Positions 1 through 8,285 of a stretch of 39,050 bases of DNA are shown piece by piece. The DNA is from Bacteroidaceae bacterium. GTDB taxonomy: Bacteria; Bacteroidota; Bacteroidia; Bacteroidales; Bacteroidaceae. A program made the translations under genes and the position numbers. Position 1 is the first letter of the stretch. The number at the start of each line of letters is the position of its first letter. The DNA is taken from assembly GCA_017940565.1 (NCBI GenBank), contig JAGAYH010000009.1, positions 1 through 39,050 on the forward strand, written 5' to 3'. The notes below the pieces were generated by a model. It was not told where the DNA came from, did no database searches, and saw nothing but the letters and a program-made list of their open reading frames with translations.

Positions 1-33
1 AAAGGGGCAAAAGTAGCGCAGCGAAAGTAAAAA

Positions 34-58
34 GAAAGCTCCGGAATCCGGAGCTTTC
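34..58. terminator. Bidirectional rho-independent terminator after the BspA-like gene
   Basis: An 11-bp perfect stem (GAAAGCTCCGG paired with CCGGAGCTTTC) with a 3-base loop lies just beyond the stop codon of the minus-strand BspA-like gene. On the minus strand it is followed by CTTTTTA and on the plus strand by TTTTTTTA, so it can stop transcription from both sides. This suggests a convergent plus-strand gene just outside the window. Confidence 0.85.
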
Positions 59-63
59 TTTTT

Positions 64-3000
64 TTATTTCATCGCCTTGATGACCGCCACGATGTCGGCC
101 GAGTCGATGACCCCGTCGCCGTTGACGTCGGCCTTTTTGTCACCGTCGGGCATTTCCTTAATGACGGCTACGATGTCGGCCGAGTCCACCGTGCCGTCAC
201 GGTTGACGTCGGCGGGGTTGTATGTGAACAGCATGATTTCCACAGCATCGGCGATGGTCTTGCCGTCGCACACGGCGTGCAGCGTAGTGCTAAACACGCC
301 GCCCTCAGGCTTCGTGATTACATGACTCTTGGTCATTACCAGTTGGGCCCAGTCGGTCACCTGGCCACACGACAGGCTCGACTTGCCGGCGATTGAAAGC
401 GTCGAGTAATAAGCCGGCTTGGCCAATTTTGCATAAGAATTGCCGACAAGATTGCCTTTTATCGTCAATGCGACGTCGCCGCTGAGGATAAGCGTGTCAG
501 CACGGGCGGTACGGTCGGAGGCACCCTGTTTCACCATGCCTGTGCAAGCCAAAACGGGCGTTTTCAAGCCGGGCAGAGGATTTAGCACTTTCCCCGTTGT
601 GATTGTATTCTTCGTTCCCAGCAGGGCCAGAGAAACCTTGCCGCTGCCGGCCAACAGGTTCTGACCGGTCACTTGGATTGTCAGATTGGCCAGTTCGCTG
701 TAGATGGCGGCACCGTAGCCGGTGGCGGCCGTGCTGCCCTGGCCTGTAATCCTTGCGTTCTTCAGCAAGAGCGTCTTGCTCTTTGGGCTGTATGTCACCT
801 TGCCGTCACCGAGGATGTCTGCCTGGTTCTCGTCCGTCACCTGAACACCGCCTACCCAGAGGTTGTACTTCTCCACAGTCTTGGCCTTGGCAATGATGAC
901 CCACTGGCCTGCCACGACGTTGCTGTCGGCATCACACATGGTAAGTTTGTCGGGTATGTATACCGTACCCGCCGGCTCAATGATGGCACGGTCGTTTTCG
1001 AGAATTAACTCCTTCCAGCCGTCATAGCTATAGTTCTCGCCTTTCGCCTTCACCGTGGCGTTTTCCTTTACAACGAGCGCAGACTTAGCCATGGACAGCG
1101 TGCGGGGTCTGTAGTAACCTTTCAGACCGGTCAAGGCTCCGTCGGCCACCAAGGTCACATCTCCTCCTACCGTCAGCGACGTGGCTTTGCTGTAGAGCCT
1201 TACGGCGGTGGGACCGACAGCCGTCAGTTGGGCACGACCTTTAATAGTGGTGTTGCCGTCCAAATAGATACCGGTGCCGGAACTGTTGTCAGTGCCGCTT
1301 GTAACGGTGGTGGTGTCCTGTACATCGATGATCAGACTGTCTATTTCGCTGTAGATGCCGTAACTGTAACCGGTTTCCGGATTATTGAGGGAACCCGTTC
1401 CTGTTATTTGGGCACCGTTGAGCAACAGCGTCTTGCTTTCCACGTCATACAAGACCTTGCCGTCGCCAAGAACATCTCCCACGTTTTCGTTTGTCACCTG
1501 GGTTCCGCCCACCCACAGGTTATACTTCTCTGACGGGGCTTCAATCACGACCCACTGGTCGAGGATGGGATGACCGTTGTCATAGGTGTCGCAAATCATG
1601 TGTTGGTTGGAATTCCATTGCGTGTGCTGCGGGTCGGGCGAAGTAATTGTCAGACGCGGGTGGCCGCTGATCTCTTGCCAATAAGAAATACCGCTGATGG
1701 TACTGCCTTTGCCCATCACAACGACATTCTTGTCCACCAGATGGAGCGGGCGGTTGTAGAAATAAATCAATTCCGGACGGGTCCGTTTGTCGCGTTTGGC
1801 CACCAGACCGCCGTTGGTGCCCTCGGCGATGACGGTCAGTTTTCTGTTGAATATGTCATTCACAGAACAGATACTCAACGTGTCACTGTAGATGCCATCA
1901 TTACCCTTGGCTATCAGCGTGCCGGTTCCTGTCAGTTCGGTCCGGTCATCGAAAAAGATGCCGTCGCCATTGTTACTCGAACCGTTGACCCTCACGGTGT
2001 CCTGTACATAAACAGTCAGTCCGTTGATGTTGCTGTAGATGCCTGCGCCGTAGCCGGTGGCGGCATAGCTCCCGCCGGTGCCTCCCGTGCCGTTAATGGT
2101 ACAACCAAGAAGCCAAAGGACTTTGGTGTCCGGATTGTAAAAGGCTCTTCCGTTAGGCACGGGGATTCGGTCCTTATTGGCTGATGTCACGGGCACGCCG
2201 CCTACAATCAGGCCATAGGACGTCAGTTCGCCCTCCGACAGGTAGCCGGGGTTGCTCGTTCCGCCGTCAATGTGGGCATAGGCGGCATCGTAATGGGTGC
2301 CGTCATAAGTTGTGCCCGCGCTGCCGGCGAGTTTGATACAATTCTGGAACATGATGTTTGAGAATCCTGTTCCCACGTTCTTCATAGTCCAGCCCTCACC
2401 CACAAATATCGAGGTAAGAGATATCGAATTAAAGAACATGCCTTTCGTCACCTTGACGCTCTCCGTGTTAAAGTCGCTAATATTGAGAGACGGCAGTGCG
2501 TGACAATTGGCAAACATGTATCCCATGTCGGTCACGTTCTGGGTGTCAAACTCCTTCAGGTTAATCTCCGTCAATGACGTACAGCCGTAGAACATATAGC
2601 CTGCGTCTTTGAGGCGTGGCGTGTTCAGACCGCTGAGGTCGATGCTCGGCAACGACGTGCACTCGTTGAACAGGGCGCGCATCGTGGTCACTTTGTCCGC
2701 CTTGAGGTTGGCTGTGCCTGTCACTGACGTCAGTTTGTCCATTCCTTCAAACCAGAAGTACATGGACGTGGGTTGCGCATTGGCAAACGAAAAGTCGAAC
2801 ACCACCTTGGTCACTTTCTTATTGGTGCCGTCGGTATTCCATTCCGGCTTGTCTGTACCGGTGTTCAACGTATATTTTTTGCCCTCGCGGTTGTCCTTTT
2901 CTCCATCACAATAGAACTTCAGCCAGCCGGTCTCCTGGTCAAATACGACATACGTTTCTTTCAACGTCAGATACCCCGGGTTCGATGTGCCGCCGTCAAC

Positions 3001-4020
3001 ACGGGCGTAAGCGCCGTCGGCATTATACTCATTGTAAGTCGTGCCTGCACCGCCTACCAGTTTATAGCAGTTGTAAAACATGGCGGGTGATGTCAAGCCT
3101 TCTTCACTCCAACCGCGTCCCACATAGATGGTTTTAAGATTTTTGTCACAATAAAACATGCAAGACGCATAACTGTTTAGTGTCATATCGAAATTGCTCA
3201 GGTCCATATCGAAATTGCTCAGGTCCAGACTGGTCAGATTATAACAATAGGCGAACATGTGATTGAAATTCGTCCCTCTTTTAGTGTTGAAACCACTTAA
3301 GTCCAGGCTGGTCAGTAAATCACAGTTTTTGAACATACAACCGAATGTCGTCACGTTCGCCGTATTGAAGTTGCTGACATCCAAACTGGCTAAACTCTTG
3401 CACTCTGAAAACATAGACCTCATGTTTACGGACTGGCTTGTATTGAAATGGCTTACATCCAGACTGGACAGTTTACGACAATGTTCAAACATGCTATTGA
3501 AATACTTCACGTTCTCCGTGTTGAAGCTGCTTATATTCAATTTTGTCAAACTGCTGCAACCAAAAAACATCTGCTTCATTGTGGTCACCTTGGAAGTATT
3601 AAAACCGCTTAGGTCAATAATCTTCAGACCACTGCACCCGCTGAACAGCTCGGCCATATTCGTCACCTCGCTGGTGTTGATGTCATTAAGAGCTTTAGGC
3701 AGGTTAATCAGTTTACTCATTCCCCTAAACCAAGCAAACATGGTAGTAGGTTTAACGTTCTGAGTAAAGGCCGTGCGAATATCTATGTAATTGATTTCCT
3801 CGGCGTGTTCAAGCCACCCGGGCTCGTTGTCTCCGGAGTTCAAAGGATAGTGCGTCACACCGGGGTCAAGATGTCCGTTGAAATTGTTGTCATAACGGAA
3901 AGTAAGCGCGCTCCGTCCATTACCATCATTTAGCGCAAACGACACATAGGCGGTCTGTGCACTCATCGTCTGCCAGCCATACAGGATGCAGAGCATCGTC
4001 AATAACAGTGTTCTTTTCAT
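64..4020 (-). CDS. BspA-like leucine-rich-repeat surface protein with C-terminal dockerin
   Basis: This 1318-residue protein begins with a signal peptide (MKRTLLLTMLCILYG..., cut likely after SAQ at about 22). Residues about 85-330 and 420-570 hold two blocks of BspA/DUF285-type leucine-rich repeats, each unit reading like FNTSKVTTMKQMFFGCSSL. From about 600 three copies of a roughly 220-residue domain follow, starting YGLIVGGVPVT (about 600), YNLWVGGTQVT (about 831) and YNLWVGGVQVT (about 1050). The last 52 residues form a dockerin with two calcium-loop repeats, DVNRDGTVDSAD and DVNGDGVIDSAD. BspA proteins of oral Bacteroidetes mediate adhesion to host proteins and other bacteria; that role here is inferred. 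No type IX secretion sorting domain is visible. A TAACTTTG box at 4062-4069 is a likely promoter. A 21-bp in-frame tandem duplication lies at 3184-3225. Confidence 0.9.
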   Translation of the reverse strand: MKRTLLLTMLCILYGWQTMSAQTAYVSFALNDGNGRSALTFRYDNNFNGHLDPGVTHYPLNSGDNEPGWLEHAEEINYIDIRTAFTQNVKPTTMFAWFRGMSKLINLPKALNDINTSEVTNMAELFSGCSGLKIIDLSGFNTSKVTTMKQMFFGCSSLTKLNISSFNTENVKYFNSMFEHCRKLSSLDVSHFNTSQSVNMRSMFSECKSLASLDVSNFNTANVTTFGCMFKNCDLLTSLDLSGFNTKRGTNFNHMFAYCYNLTSLDLSNFDMDLSNFDMTLNSYASCMFYCDKNLKTIYVGRGWSEEGLTSPAMFYNCYKLVGGAGTTYNEYNADGAYARVDGGTSNPGYLTLKETYVVFDQETGWLKFYCDGEKDNREGKKYTLNTGTDKPEWNTDGTNKKVTKVVFDFSFANAQPTSMYFWFEGMDKLTSVTGTANLKADKVTTMRALFNECTSLPSIDLSGLNTPRLKDAGYMFYGCTSLTEINLKEFDTQNVTDMGYMFANCHALPSLNISDFNTESVKVTKGMFFNSISLTSIFVGEGWTMKNVGTGFSNIMFQNCIKLAGSAGTTYDGTHYDAAYAHIDGGTSNPGYLSEGELTSYGLIVGGVPVTSANKDRIPVPNGRAFYNPDTKVLWLLGCTINGTGGTGGSYAATGYGAGIYSNINGLTVYVQDTVRVNGSSNNGDGIFFDDRTELTGTGTLIAKGNDGIYSDTLSICSVNDIFNRKLTVIAEGTNGGLVAKRDKRTRPELIYFYNRPLHLVDKNVVVMGKGSTISGISYWQEISGHPRLTITSPDPQHTQWNSNQHMICDTYDNGHPILDQWVVIEAPSEKYNLWVGGTQVTNENVGDVLGDGKVLYDVESKTLLLNGAQITGTGSLNNPETGYSYGIYSEIDSLIIDVQDTTTVTSGTDNSSGTGIYLDGNTTIKGRAQLTAVGPTAVRLYSKATSLTVGGDVTLVADGALTGLKGYYRPRTLSMAKSALVVKENATVKAKGENYSYDGWKELILENDRAIIEPAGTVYIPDKLTMCDADSNVVAGQWVIIAKAKTVEKYNLWVGGVQVTDENQADILGDGKVTYSPKSKTLLLKNARITGQGSTAATGYGAAIYSELANLTIQVTGQNLLAGSGKVSLALLGTKNTITTGKVLNPLPGLKTPVLACTGMVKQGASDRTARADTLILSGDVALTIKGNLVGNSYAKLAKPAYYSTLSIAGKSSLSCGQVTDWAQLVMTKSHVITKPEGGVFSTTLHAVCDGKTIADAVEIMLFTYNPADVNRDGTVDSADIVAVIKEMPDGDKKADVNGDGVIDSADIVAVIKAMK

Positions 4021-4227
4021 TGTCGTATCGGTTTTGGGTGATTAGTTCATTATAACTGCCACAAAGTTATATAAAAAAATTTTGTTTCCGTCATTTTTAT
4101 GCACAAAACATAAAAAAATGCAACTTTTCCGTCTTTCCAACTGTTTCAGACTGGATAAAGCCGGCGAAAGAAGGGAAAAAGCAGCCCTGCGAAAGTGGGG
4201 TGGCCAACGTAGCCCCGGCAGGGCGAA

Positions 4228-4408
4228 TTTGTCAAAATTTTTTGCACTTTTTCGGGCCTTTCATAAGCCATTGATTATCATCGAGGTTTGAAAAGACCAA
4301 AACAAGGCGGCGTTTCGGCGCGACAAAACGGCGCCTCGGCGAAACAAAACGCCGCCTTTGCGAGCCGAAATCAGACCACGGTCTGCGGTTTGTCAAGATT
4401 TTTTGTAA
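4228..4408 (-). repeat. Dispersed intergenic palindromic repeat, copy E (most divergent)
   Basis: This is the most diverged of five related copies in the window, in reverse orientation. It is bounded by near-identical direct repeats, GTCAAAATTTTTTG at 4231-4244 and GTCAAGATTTTTTG at 4392-4405 (13 of 14 match, 161 bp apart). The centre is a palindrome with 12-bp arms, AAGGCGGCGTTT and AAACGCCGCCTT, enclosing a second GGCGC-rich inverted repeat. Read on the minus strand, it keeps the family landmarks CTGATTTCGG and GATGATAATCA in the same order as the other copies. Confidence 0.75.
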
Positions 4409-4477
4409 AAAGCGTCGGTGCCCCGGCATAAATCACGACAGAGGGGAAAAAGTATATAGTATCTGTCGCGACTAAGG

Positions 4478-4505
4478 TTGTTTTGGAAAAAATATTGTAC
4501 ATTTG
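4478..4505 (+). promoter_or_regulatory. Bacteroidetes promoter for the CNNM/CorC gene
   Basis: TACATTTG at 4498-4505 fits the Bacteroidetes -7 consensus TAnnTTTG. A TTG at 4478-4480 sits 17 bp upstream, slightly short of the usual 19-21. The promoter lies inside the 5' extension of the open frame, which argues that translation starts at the ATG at 4529. Confidence 0.75.
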
Positions 4506-4528
4506 CAACGTATTTCGATAATTACGTA

Positions 4529-5821
4529 ATGATAGACATTCTGATAATAGCGATACTGGTTGGCTTCAATGCGTTTTTCTCTTTAGCCGAAGTGGCGCTC
4601 ATCTCGGCCCGCAAGAGCCGGTTGCAGGTGGAGGCCAAGCGCGGCAACCGCCTGGCCGGGATGGCACTGGAACTGATGGCCGACACCAACAAGTTTCTCT
4701 CCACCGCACAGATAGGCATCACGGTGGTGTCCATCCTGACGGGTATCTACACCGGCGCGGAGATGTCGGACGGACTAGCACAGTGGCTCACCACGGTGGG
4801 TGTGCCCGCCGGCAGCGCACCGTTTGTAGCCAAAACCGCCATTTTGATTATGGCCACTTACCTGCAATGCGAATTGGGCGAACTGTTTCCCAAACGCATC
4901 GGCATCGACCTGGCCGACACCATGGCGAAGCTCTGCACCCCGCCGATGCTCTTCTTCGCCGCCCTGACCAAGCCGCTGAGCTGGCTGATGTCGCAGAACA
5001 CGAACGTGCTGGTACACCTGTTCCATCTGCATAAGGAAGACCAGCGCGTGACGGAAGAGGAAATCAAGAACGTCATCGAAGAAGGCGCCCAGACGGGGGG
5101 CGTGGAAGAAGTGGAACAGGACATCATGGAACGCGCCATGGTGATGGGCGACCAGACTGTGGAACAACTGATGACCCACCGCACGGAAATGGTAAGCCTG
5201 CGCCTGGGCATGACCTCACAGGCCGTGGAGCAGGTGATACACGAGACTCCCTTCGCCAACTACCCCGTGCTGGCCGATGAGGACGTGGACAGCGTGTGCG
5301 GCTATGTGAGACTGAAAGACCTGGTGATGCAACTGGGCAAGCCCGCCTTTGACCTGAAAACCAGTTTGCAGAAACCCATCTACTTCCCGGAAACGATGAC
5401 CGTGTACCGCGCATTGGAACACCTGAAGAAATACGGCACAAGCTTCGGTTTCGTGTGCGACGAGCTGGGCGCCCTGCAGGGCATCATCACCTTCCGCGAC
5501 ATCTTTGAAGGTCTCGTGGGCACCATCCCCGAAAAGACGGAACTGCCCGACATCATCGAACGCCGCGACGGCGAGAGCTGGGTAGTGAGCGGACAGTGCC
5601 AATTCTACGACTTCGTAGCCTACTTTGACGAGGAAGACCTCTACGACTCCGACTTCAACACCCTGGCAGGCCTTATTCTGGTGCTGCTCGACCGCATTCC
5701 CGAAGTGGGCGATGAATGTTCATGGAAAACGTTCCACATGCGCGTTGTGGGCATGGACGGCAACCGCATCGACAAGGTGCTGGTGACACGGATTGCTCAA
5801 GTAGAGGATTCAGAAAAGTAA
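4529..5821 (+). CDS. CNNM/CorC-family membrane protein with CBS domains
   Basis: This 430-residue protein starts MIDILIIAILVGFNAFFSLAE. The first 185 residues or so are a DUF21/CNNM transmembrane domain. Two CBS domains follow at about 200-320, marked by the DQTVEQLMTHRTEM and FANYPVLADEDVDSVCGYV regions. The end (about 340-425) is a CorC/HlyC-type transporter-associated domain, containing SDFNTLAGLIL. The family is linked to magnesium or other divalent-cation transport; many bacterial members are called hemolysin-related on homology alone, and no haemolytic role should be assumed. The open frame extends 17 codons further upstream to a TTG, but the promoter lies within that stretch, so the ATG at 4529 is preferred. 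It is a single-gene unit ended by the shared terminator at 5842-5882. Confidence 0.92.
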   Translation: MIDILIIAILVGFNAFFSLAEVALISARKSRLQVEAKRGNRLAGMALELMADTNKFLSTAQIGITVVSILTGIYTGAEMSDGLAQWLTTVGVPAGSAPFVAKTAILIMATYLQCELGELFPKRIGIDLADTMAKLCTPPMLFFAALTKPLSWLMSQNTNVLVHLFHLHKEDQRVTEEEIKNVIEEGAQTGGVEEVEQDIMERAMVMGDQTVEQLMTHRTEMVSLRLGMTSQAVEQVIHETPFANYPVLADEDVDSVCGYVRLKDLVMQLGKPAFDLKTSLQKPIYFPETMTVYRALEHLKKYGTSFGFVCDELGALQGIITFRDIFEGLVGTIPEKTELPDIIERRDGESWVVSGQCQFYDFVAYFDEEDLYDSDFNTLAGLILVLLDRIPEVGDECSWKTFHMRVVGMDGNRIDKVLVTRIAQVEDSEK

Positions 5822-5841
5822 AAACGGACAATTCACAACTA

Positions 5842-5882
5842 AAAAAAGAGCAGGATGCCATCTAAGCTTCCCGCTCTTTTTC
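5842..5882. terminator. Bidirectional terminator between convergent genes
   Basis: AAAAAGAGC (5843-5851) pairs with GCTCTTTTT (5873-5881); after one mismatch the stem extends inward by GG/CC. A-rich and T-rich arms flank the GC core, so it works on both strands. It overlaps the stop codon and last codons of the minus-strand permease gene. Confidence 0.85.
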
Positions 5883-7079
5883 TTTGCGATTCTGATTTCG
5901 TATCATCACGCGGCAGGCCACGTAGGCCAAGGTGAAATAGATGCAGCAATGAGCCCACAGCGCCCACCACTCGCGTGTGACCTCCTCGAGTGTGGCACCC
6001 ATGACGCTGAGGCGTACGAAGCCGTTGATGCCAAAAGTGGAGGGGAAGAGCCATGACACGCCCTTCCAGAATGGCGGCACGGCGGCTCCGGGCCACGAGA
6101 TGCCGGAGATGAAAAGTAATGGCACTGAGGTGCAGACGAAGATGAGAATGCTCATCTCGCGGTTGCGGCTTAACACCGACAGGGCCTGGGCAAAGAGTAT
6201 GCACGCCAGCAGATAGGGCAAAAGGAACAGCACCAGATCGAGCGGACGGGCAATCTGAATGAGATTGAACAGACGCGGGATGACGCACACCATGAAAGCA
6301 ACGGTAACAAGGTAAACGAAGAAGTAAGCCATCGTACGTCCCATAATGATGTGACTGGTGCGGCGGTTACGGCGGCTGGTGGCCACCAGTTCGCTGTATT
6401 CCCCGCCCTCCTCAGCCGCCGTCCCGTCGGCCATGCCGATGCCGAGCAAGAGAGTCTGCTGTATGACGAGCATCAGGACGGCAGGGATAAGGAAGGCGGC
6501 AAACCCTTGCTGGGGATTAAACAAAATCACTTCTTCGTTTTCTACAGGGTATGCTACGAGGGAGGCTTCCTCATCAGTAGTGACAGCAGCCCGTTCCACC
6601 TTAATGTGCTTGTTCATTTCAAGCGACACCTCGGTGGCTCCCACAAGTATGCCTTTGTAGTAGAGCATACCGCTCATGTCGCCGAAGAAACCGATGTAGC
6701 CCTGACGGTTATTGACAATGTTGTCGGAGAAGTCGGAGGGTATCTCCAGATAGCCATAGGTGCGTTGCTCCTTAATCTGTTGACGGGCGTCGGCGGCATC
6801 GGCGGAGAGACCGACCACGCTGACCCACTGCGAGGCGTCGAGCCTACGGATAAACTCTCGCGACAGACTGCTGTGGCTGTTGTCAATCACTGTAACGGGT
6901 ACCTCGCGCGTCAGTTCCGTCGTATAAATGTATGAGTAAAGTAAAGGATACAGCACTGGCACGAAGATGCAAAAGAGCAATACCCCGTGGTCGCTCAATA
7001 TGATTTTCATCTCAAGCGCCCAGATGCGGAACAGGTCTTTCACGCTCTGTATGAAACTGTATTTCTCCTTAGCGGTCAT
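5862..7079 (-). CDS. ABC-2 type permease (second of two)
   Basis: This 405-residue inner-membrane protein has the ABC-2 permease layout (YbhR/YhhJ-like). It has one N-terminal membrane segment (about 28-50, VLLFCIFVPVLYPLLYSYIY), a large periplasmic domain to about 195, then five hydrophobic segments (for example FLIPAVLMLVIQQTLLLGIG and IMGRTMAYFFVYLVTVAFMV). In such systems two permeases form the channel, with HlyD and TolC proteins spanning the periplasm and outer membrane to export drugs or lipids. Its start overlaps the stop of the upstream permease by 4 bases (ATGA), implying translational coupling. It is the last gene of the tolC-hlyD-permease-permease operon. The substrate cannot be read from sequence, and no ATPase is encoded in the operon. 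Confidence 0.9.
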   Translation of the reverse strand: MTAKEKYSFIQSVKDLFRIWALEMKIILSDHGVLLFCIFVPVLYPLLYSYIYTTELTREVPVTVIDNSHSSLSREFIRRLDASQWVSVVGLSADAADARQQIKEQRTYGYLEIPSDFSDNIVNNRQGYIGFFGDMSGMLYYKGILVGATEVSLEMNKHIKVERAAVTTDEEASLVAYPVENEEVILFNPQQGFAAFLIPAVLMLVIQQTLLLGIGMADGTAAEEGGEYSELVATSRRNRRTSHIIMGRTMAYFFVYLVTVAFMVCVIPRLFNLIQIARPLDLVLFLLPYLLACILFAQALSVLSRNREMSILIFVCTSVPLLFISGISWPGAAVPPFWKGVSWLFPSTFGINGFVRLSVMGATLEEVTREWWALWAHCCIYFTLAYVACRVMIRNQNRKEKEREA

Positions 7080-8257
7080 GGCACGTAATAAGAATGGATA
7101 AGATTGCGCTTCAGCCGTATCATCAGTACGAAGGGCAATAACATGAAAACGAACAGGGCCGCATAGCTCTCGAAGGAATAGATGATGCCATTACCGTCGA
7201 GGGTCTGACTGGCATAAATGAGGAAATAGTGGCGCAGGGGGAACAGGTTGGTCAGTGCCTGCACCGGTCCGTTCATGGCCATCTTGGGAAAAGAGAAACC
7301 GCATACCGAAAAGGAGACCACGCCCCAAAGGCAACAAATGCTCAACGCCATGCGCAAAGTGGGAATGAGCGAAAAGAATATCAGTCCCAGAGCCTGAGCC
7401 GCCAACACCATGCACAATGTCAGGAAAGCCGTGGGCAAGAGACCACCGTTGCAGGGAAACTTGAGCACGCCATAGAGATAGAAATCGCAGAACAGTCCGA
7501 TGACGGTAAACGCCAGGGTGTAGGGCAGCAGTTTGGCTGTCAATGCCAGCAGTATCGAGTGGTTGCTCCGGTCCAGCCAATAGCGCGCCGTGTTATATTT
7601 CACTTCACTGCCCACGGCATAGACCGTCATTAGCGAGATGAGCAGCATCAGTACTCCCGGGATGAGTGTATTGGATAGGTAGATGGAATAGTTGAGCGAG
7701 GGATTGAACGTGGCGTGCGACTCGATGACGATGGGTTGCAATTGGGCCAGCATCACCTCTTCGGGCACGCCTCTGGCCCGCAACTGCGAACGTGTGGCCG
7801 AGGCCGACACAAGTTCCGTCAGTCGCTTCATATCTTTGTACGTCAGTGCGCCCGGCACCATCATGGCGTAACTGGTATAGTACGTCAGTTTCGGTTGGCT
7901 GAACGACTGGACGTCGTGTGAAAAATGACGCGGAATGAAAAGGAAACCGTAGATTTTGCCCCGTTGAACGTCGAGCCGTGCCTCGGTGTAGTCAGAATAT
8001 ACTTCGGTCACCTGGCTCTGGTCCATGGCGTCGAGGGTACGGATGACAGTACGTGACATGGCCGTACGGTCCAGGTCCACCACACCCACGGGCAGGTCGT
8101 GAGGCAGACCTTCGTTCATAAGCGAAGTAAAGAAAAACAATGAGAAGAGCGGTACCAAAATGATGCAATAGAAATAAATGGGCCGCGATGTCATGCGGTG
8201 GCACTCCCTAAGGAATACCTCCCAAAAACTTCTAATAGAATCGTACGGATTTCTCAT
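7076..8257 (-). CDS. ABC-2 type permease (first of two)
   Basis: This 393-residue paralogue of the next gene in the operon shares its architecture. An N-terminal membrane segment (about 22-45, SRPIYFYCIILVPLFSLFFF) precedes a periplasmic domain (about 50-185, beginning GLPHDLPVGVVDLD). A membrane block follows, including LIPGVLMLLISLMTVYAVGS and a last segment near YAALFVFMLLPFVLMIRLKR. Family knowledge places it in an ABC-2 exporter of YbhS/YbhR type. It starts 28 bp after hlyD and ends in an ATGA overlap with the second permease, so the two should be made in equal amounts. Without a neighbouring ATP-binding subunit, it must borrow one encoded elsewhere or work in an unknown way. Confidence 0.9.
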   Translation of the reverse strand: MRNPYDSIRSFWEVFLRECHRMTSRPIYFYCIILVPLFSLFFFTSLMNEGLPHDLPVGVVDLDRTAMSRTVIRTLDAMDQSQVTEVYSDYTEARLDVQRGKIYGFLFIPRHFSHDVQSFSQPKLTYYTSYAMMVPGALTYKDMKRLTELVSASATRSQLRARGVPEEVMLAQLQPIVIESHATFNPSLNYSIYLSNTLIPGVLMLLISLMTVYAVGSEVKYNTARYWLDRSNHSILLALTAKLLPYTLAFTVIGLFCDFYLYGVLKFPCNGGLLPTAFLTLCMVLAAQALGLIFFSLIPTLRMALSICCLWGVVSFSVCGFSFPKMAMNGPVQALTNLFPLRHYFLIYASQTLDGNGIIYSFESYAALFVFMLLPFVLMIRLKRNLIHSYYVP

Positions 8258-8285
8258 GGTTTCTCTATACCGGAATGCCCAACAC

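Larger units (their letters stand above)
4021..4528. other. Divergent intergenic region: two promoters, a hairpin and repeat copy E
   Basis: This 508-bp gap separates the BspA-like gene (minus) from the CBS-domain membrane protein (plus). It holds the BspA -7 box at 4062-4069 and the plus-strand promoter at 4478-4505. A GC-rich hairpin has arms GCCCTGC (4184-4190) and GCAGGGC (4218-4224) and is followed on the minus strand by CTGCTTTTTCCC, so it could terminate minus-strand transcripts entering from the right. A copy of the dispersed intergenic repeat occupies 4228-4408. Short open frames here have no coding character. Confidence 0.7.

Noticed and set aside
4478-4528. 17-codon N-terminal extension of the CNNM/CorC protein
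   Set aside because: The promoter lies inside this stretch, so it cannot be translated from that promoter.
4529-5821. Hemolysin annotation for the CBS-domain membrane protein
   Set aside because: The family name HlyC/CorC is historical; DUF21 and CBS domains point to cation transport or its regulation.
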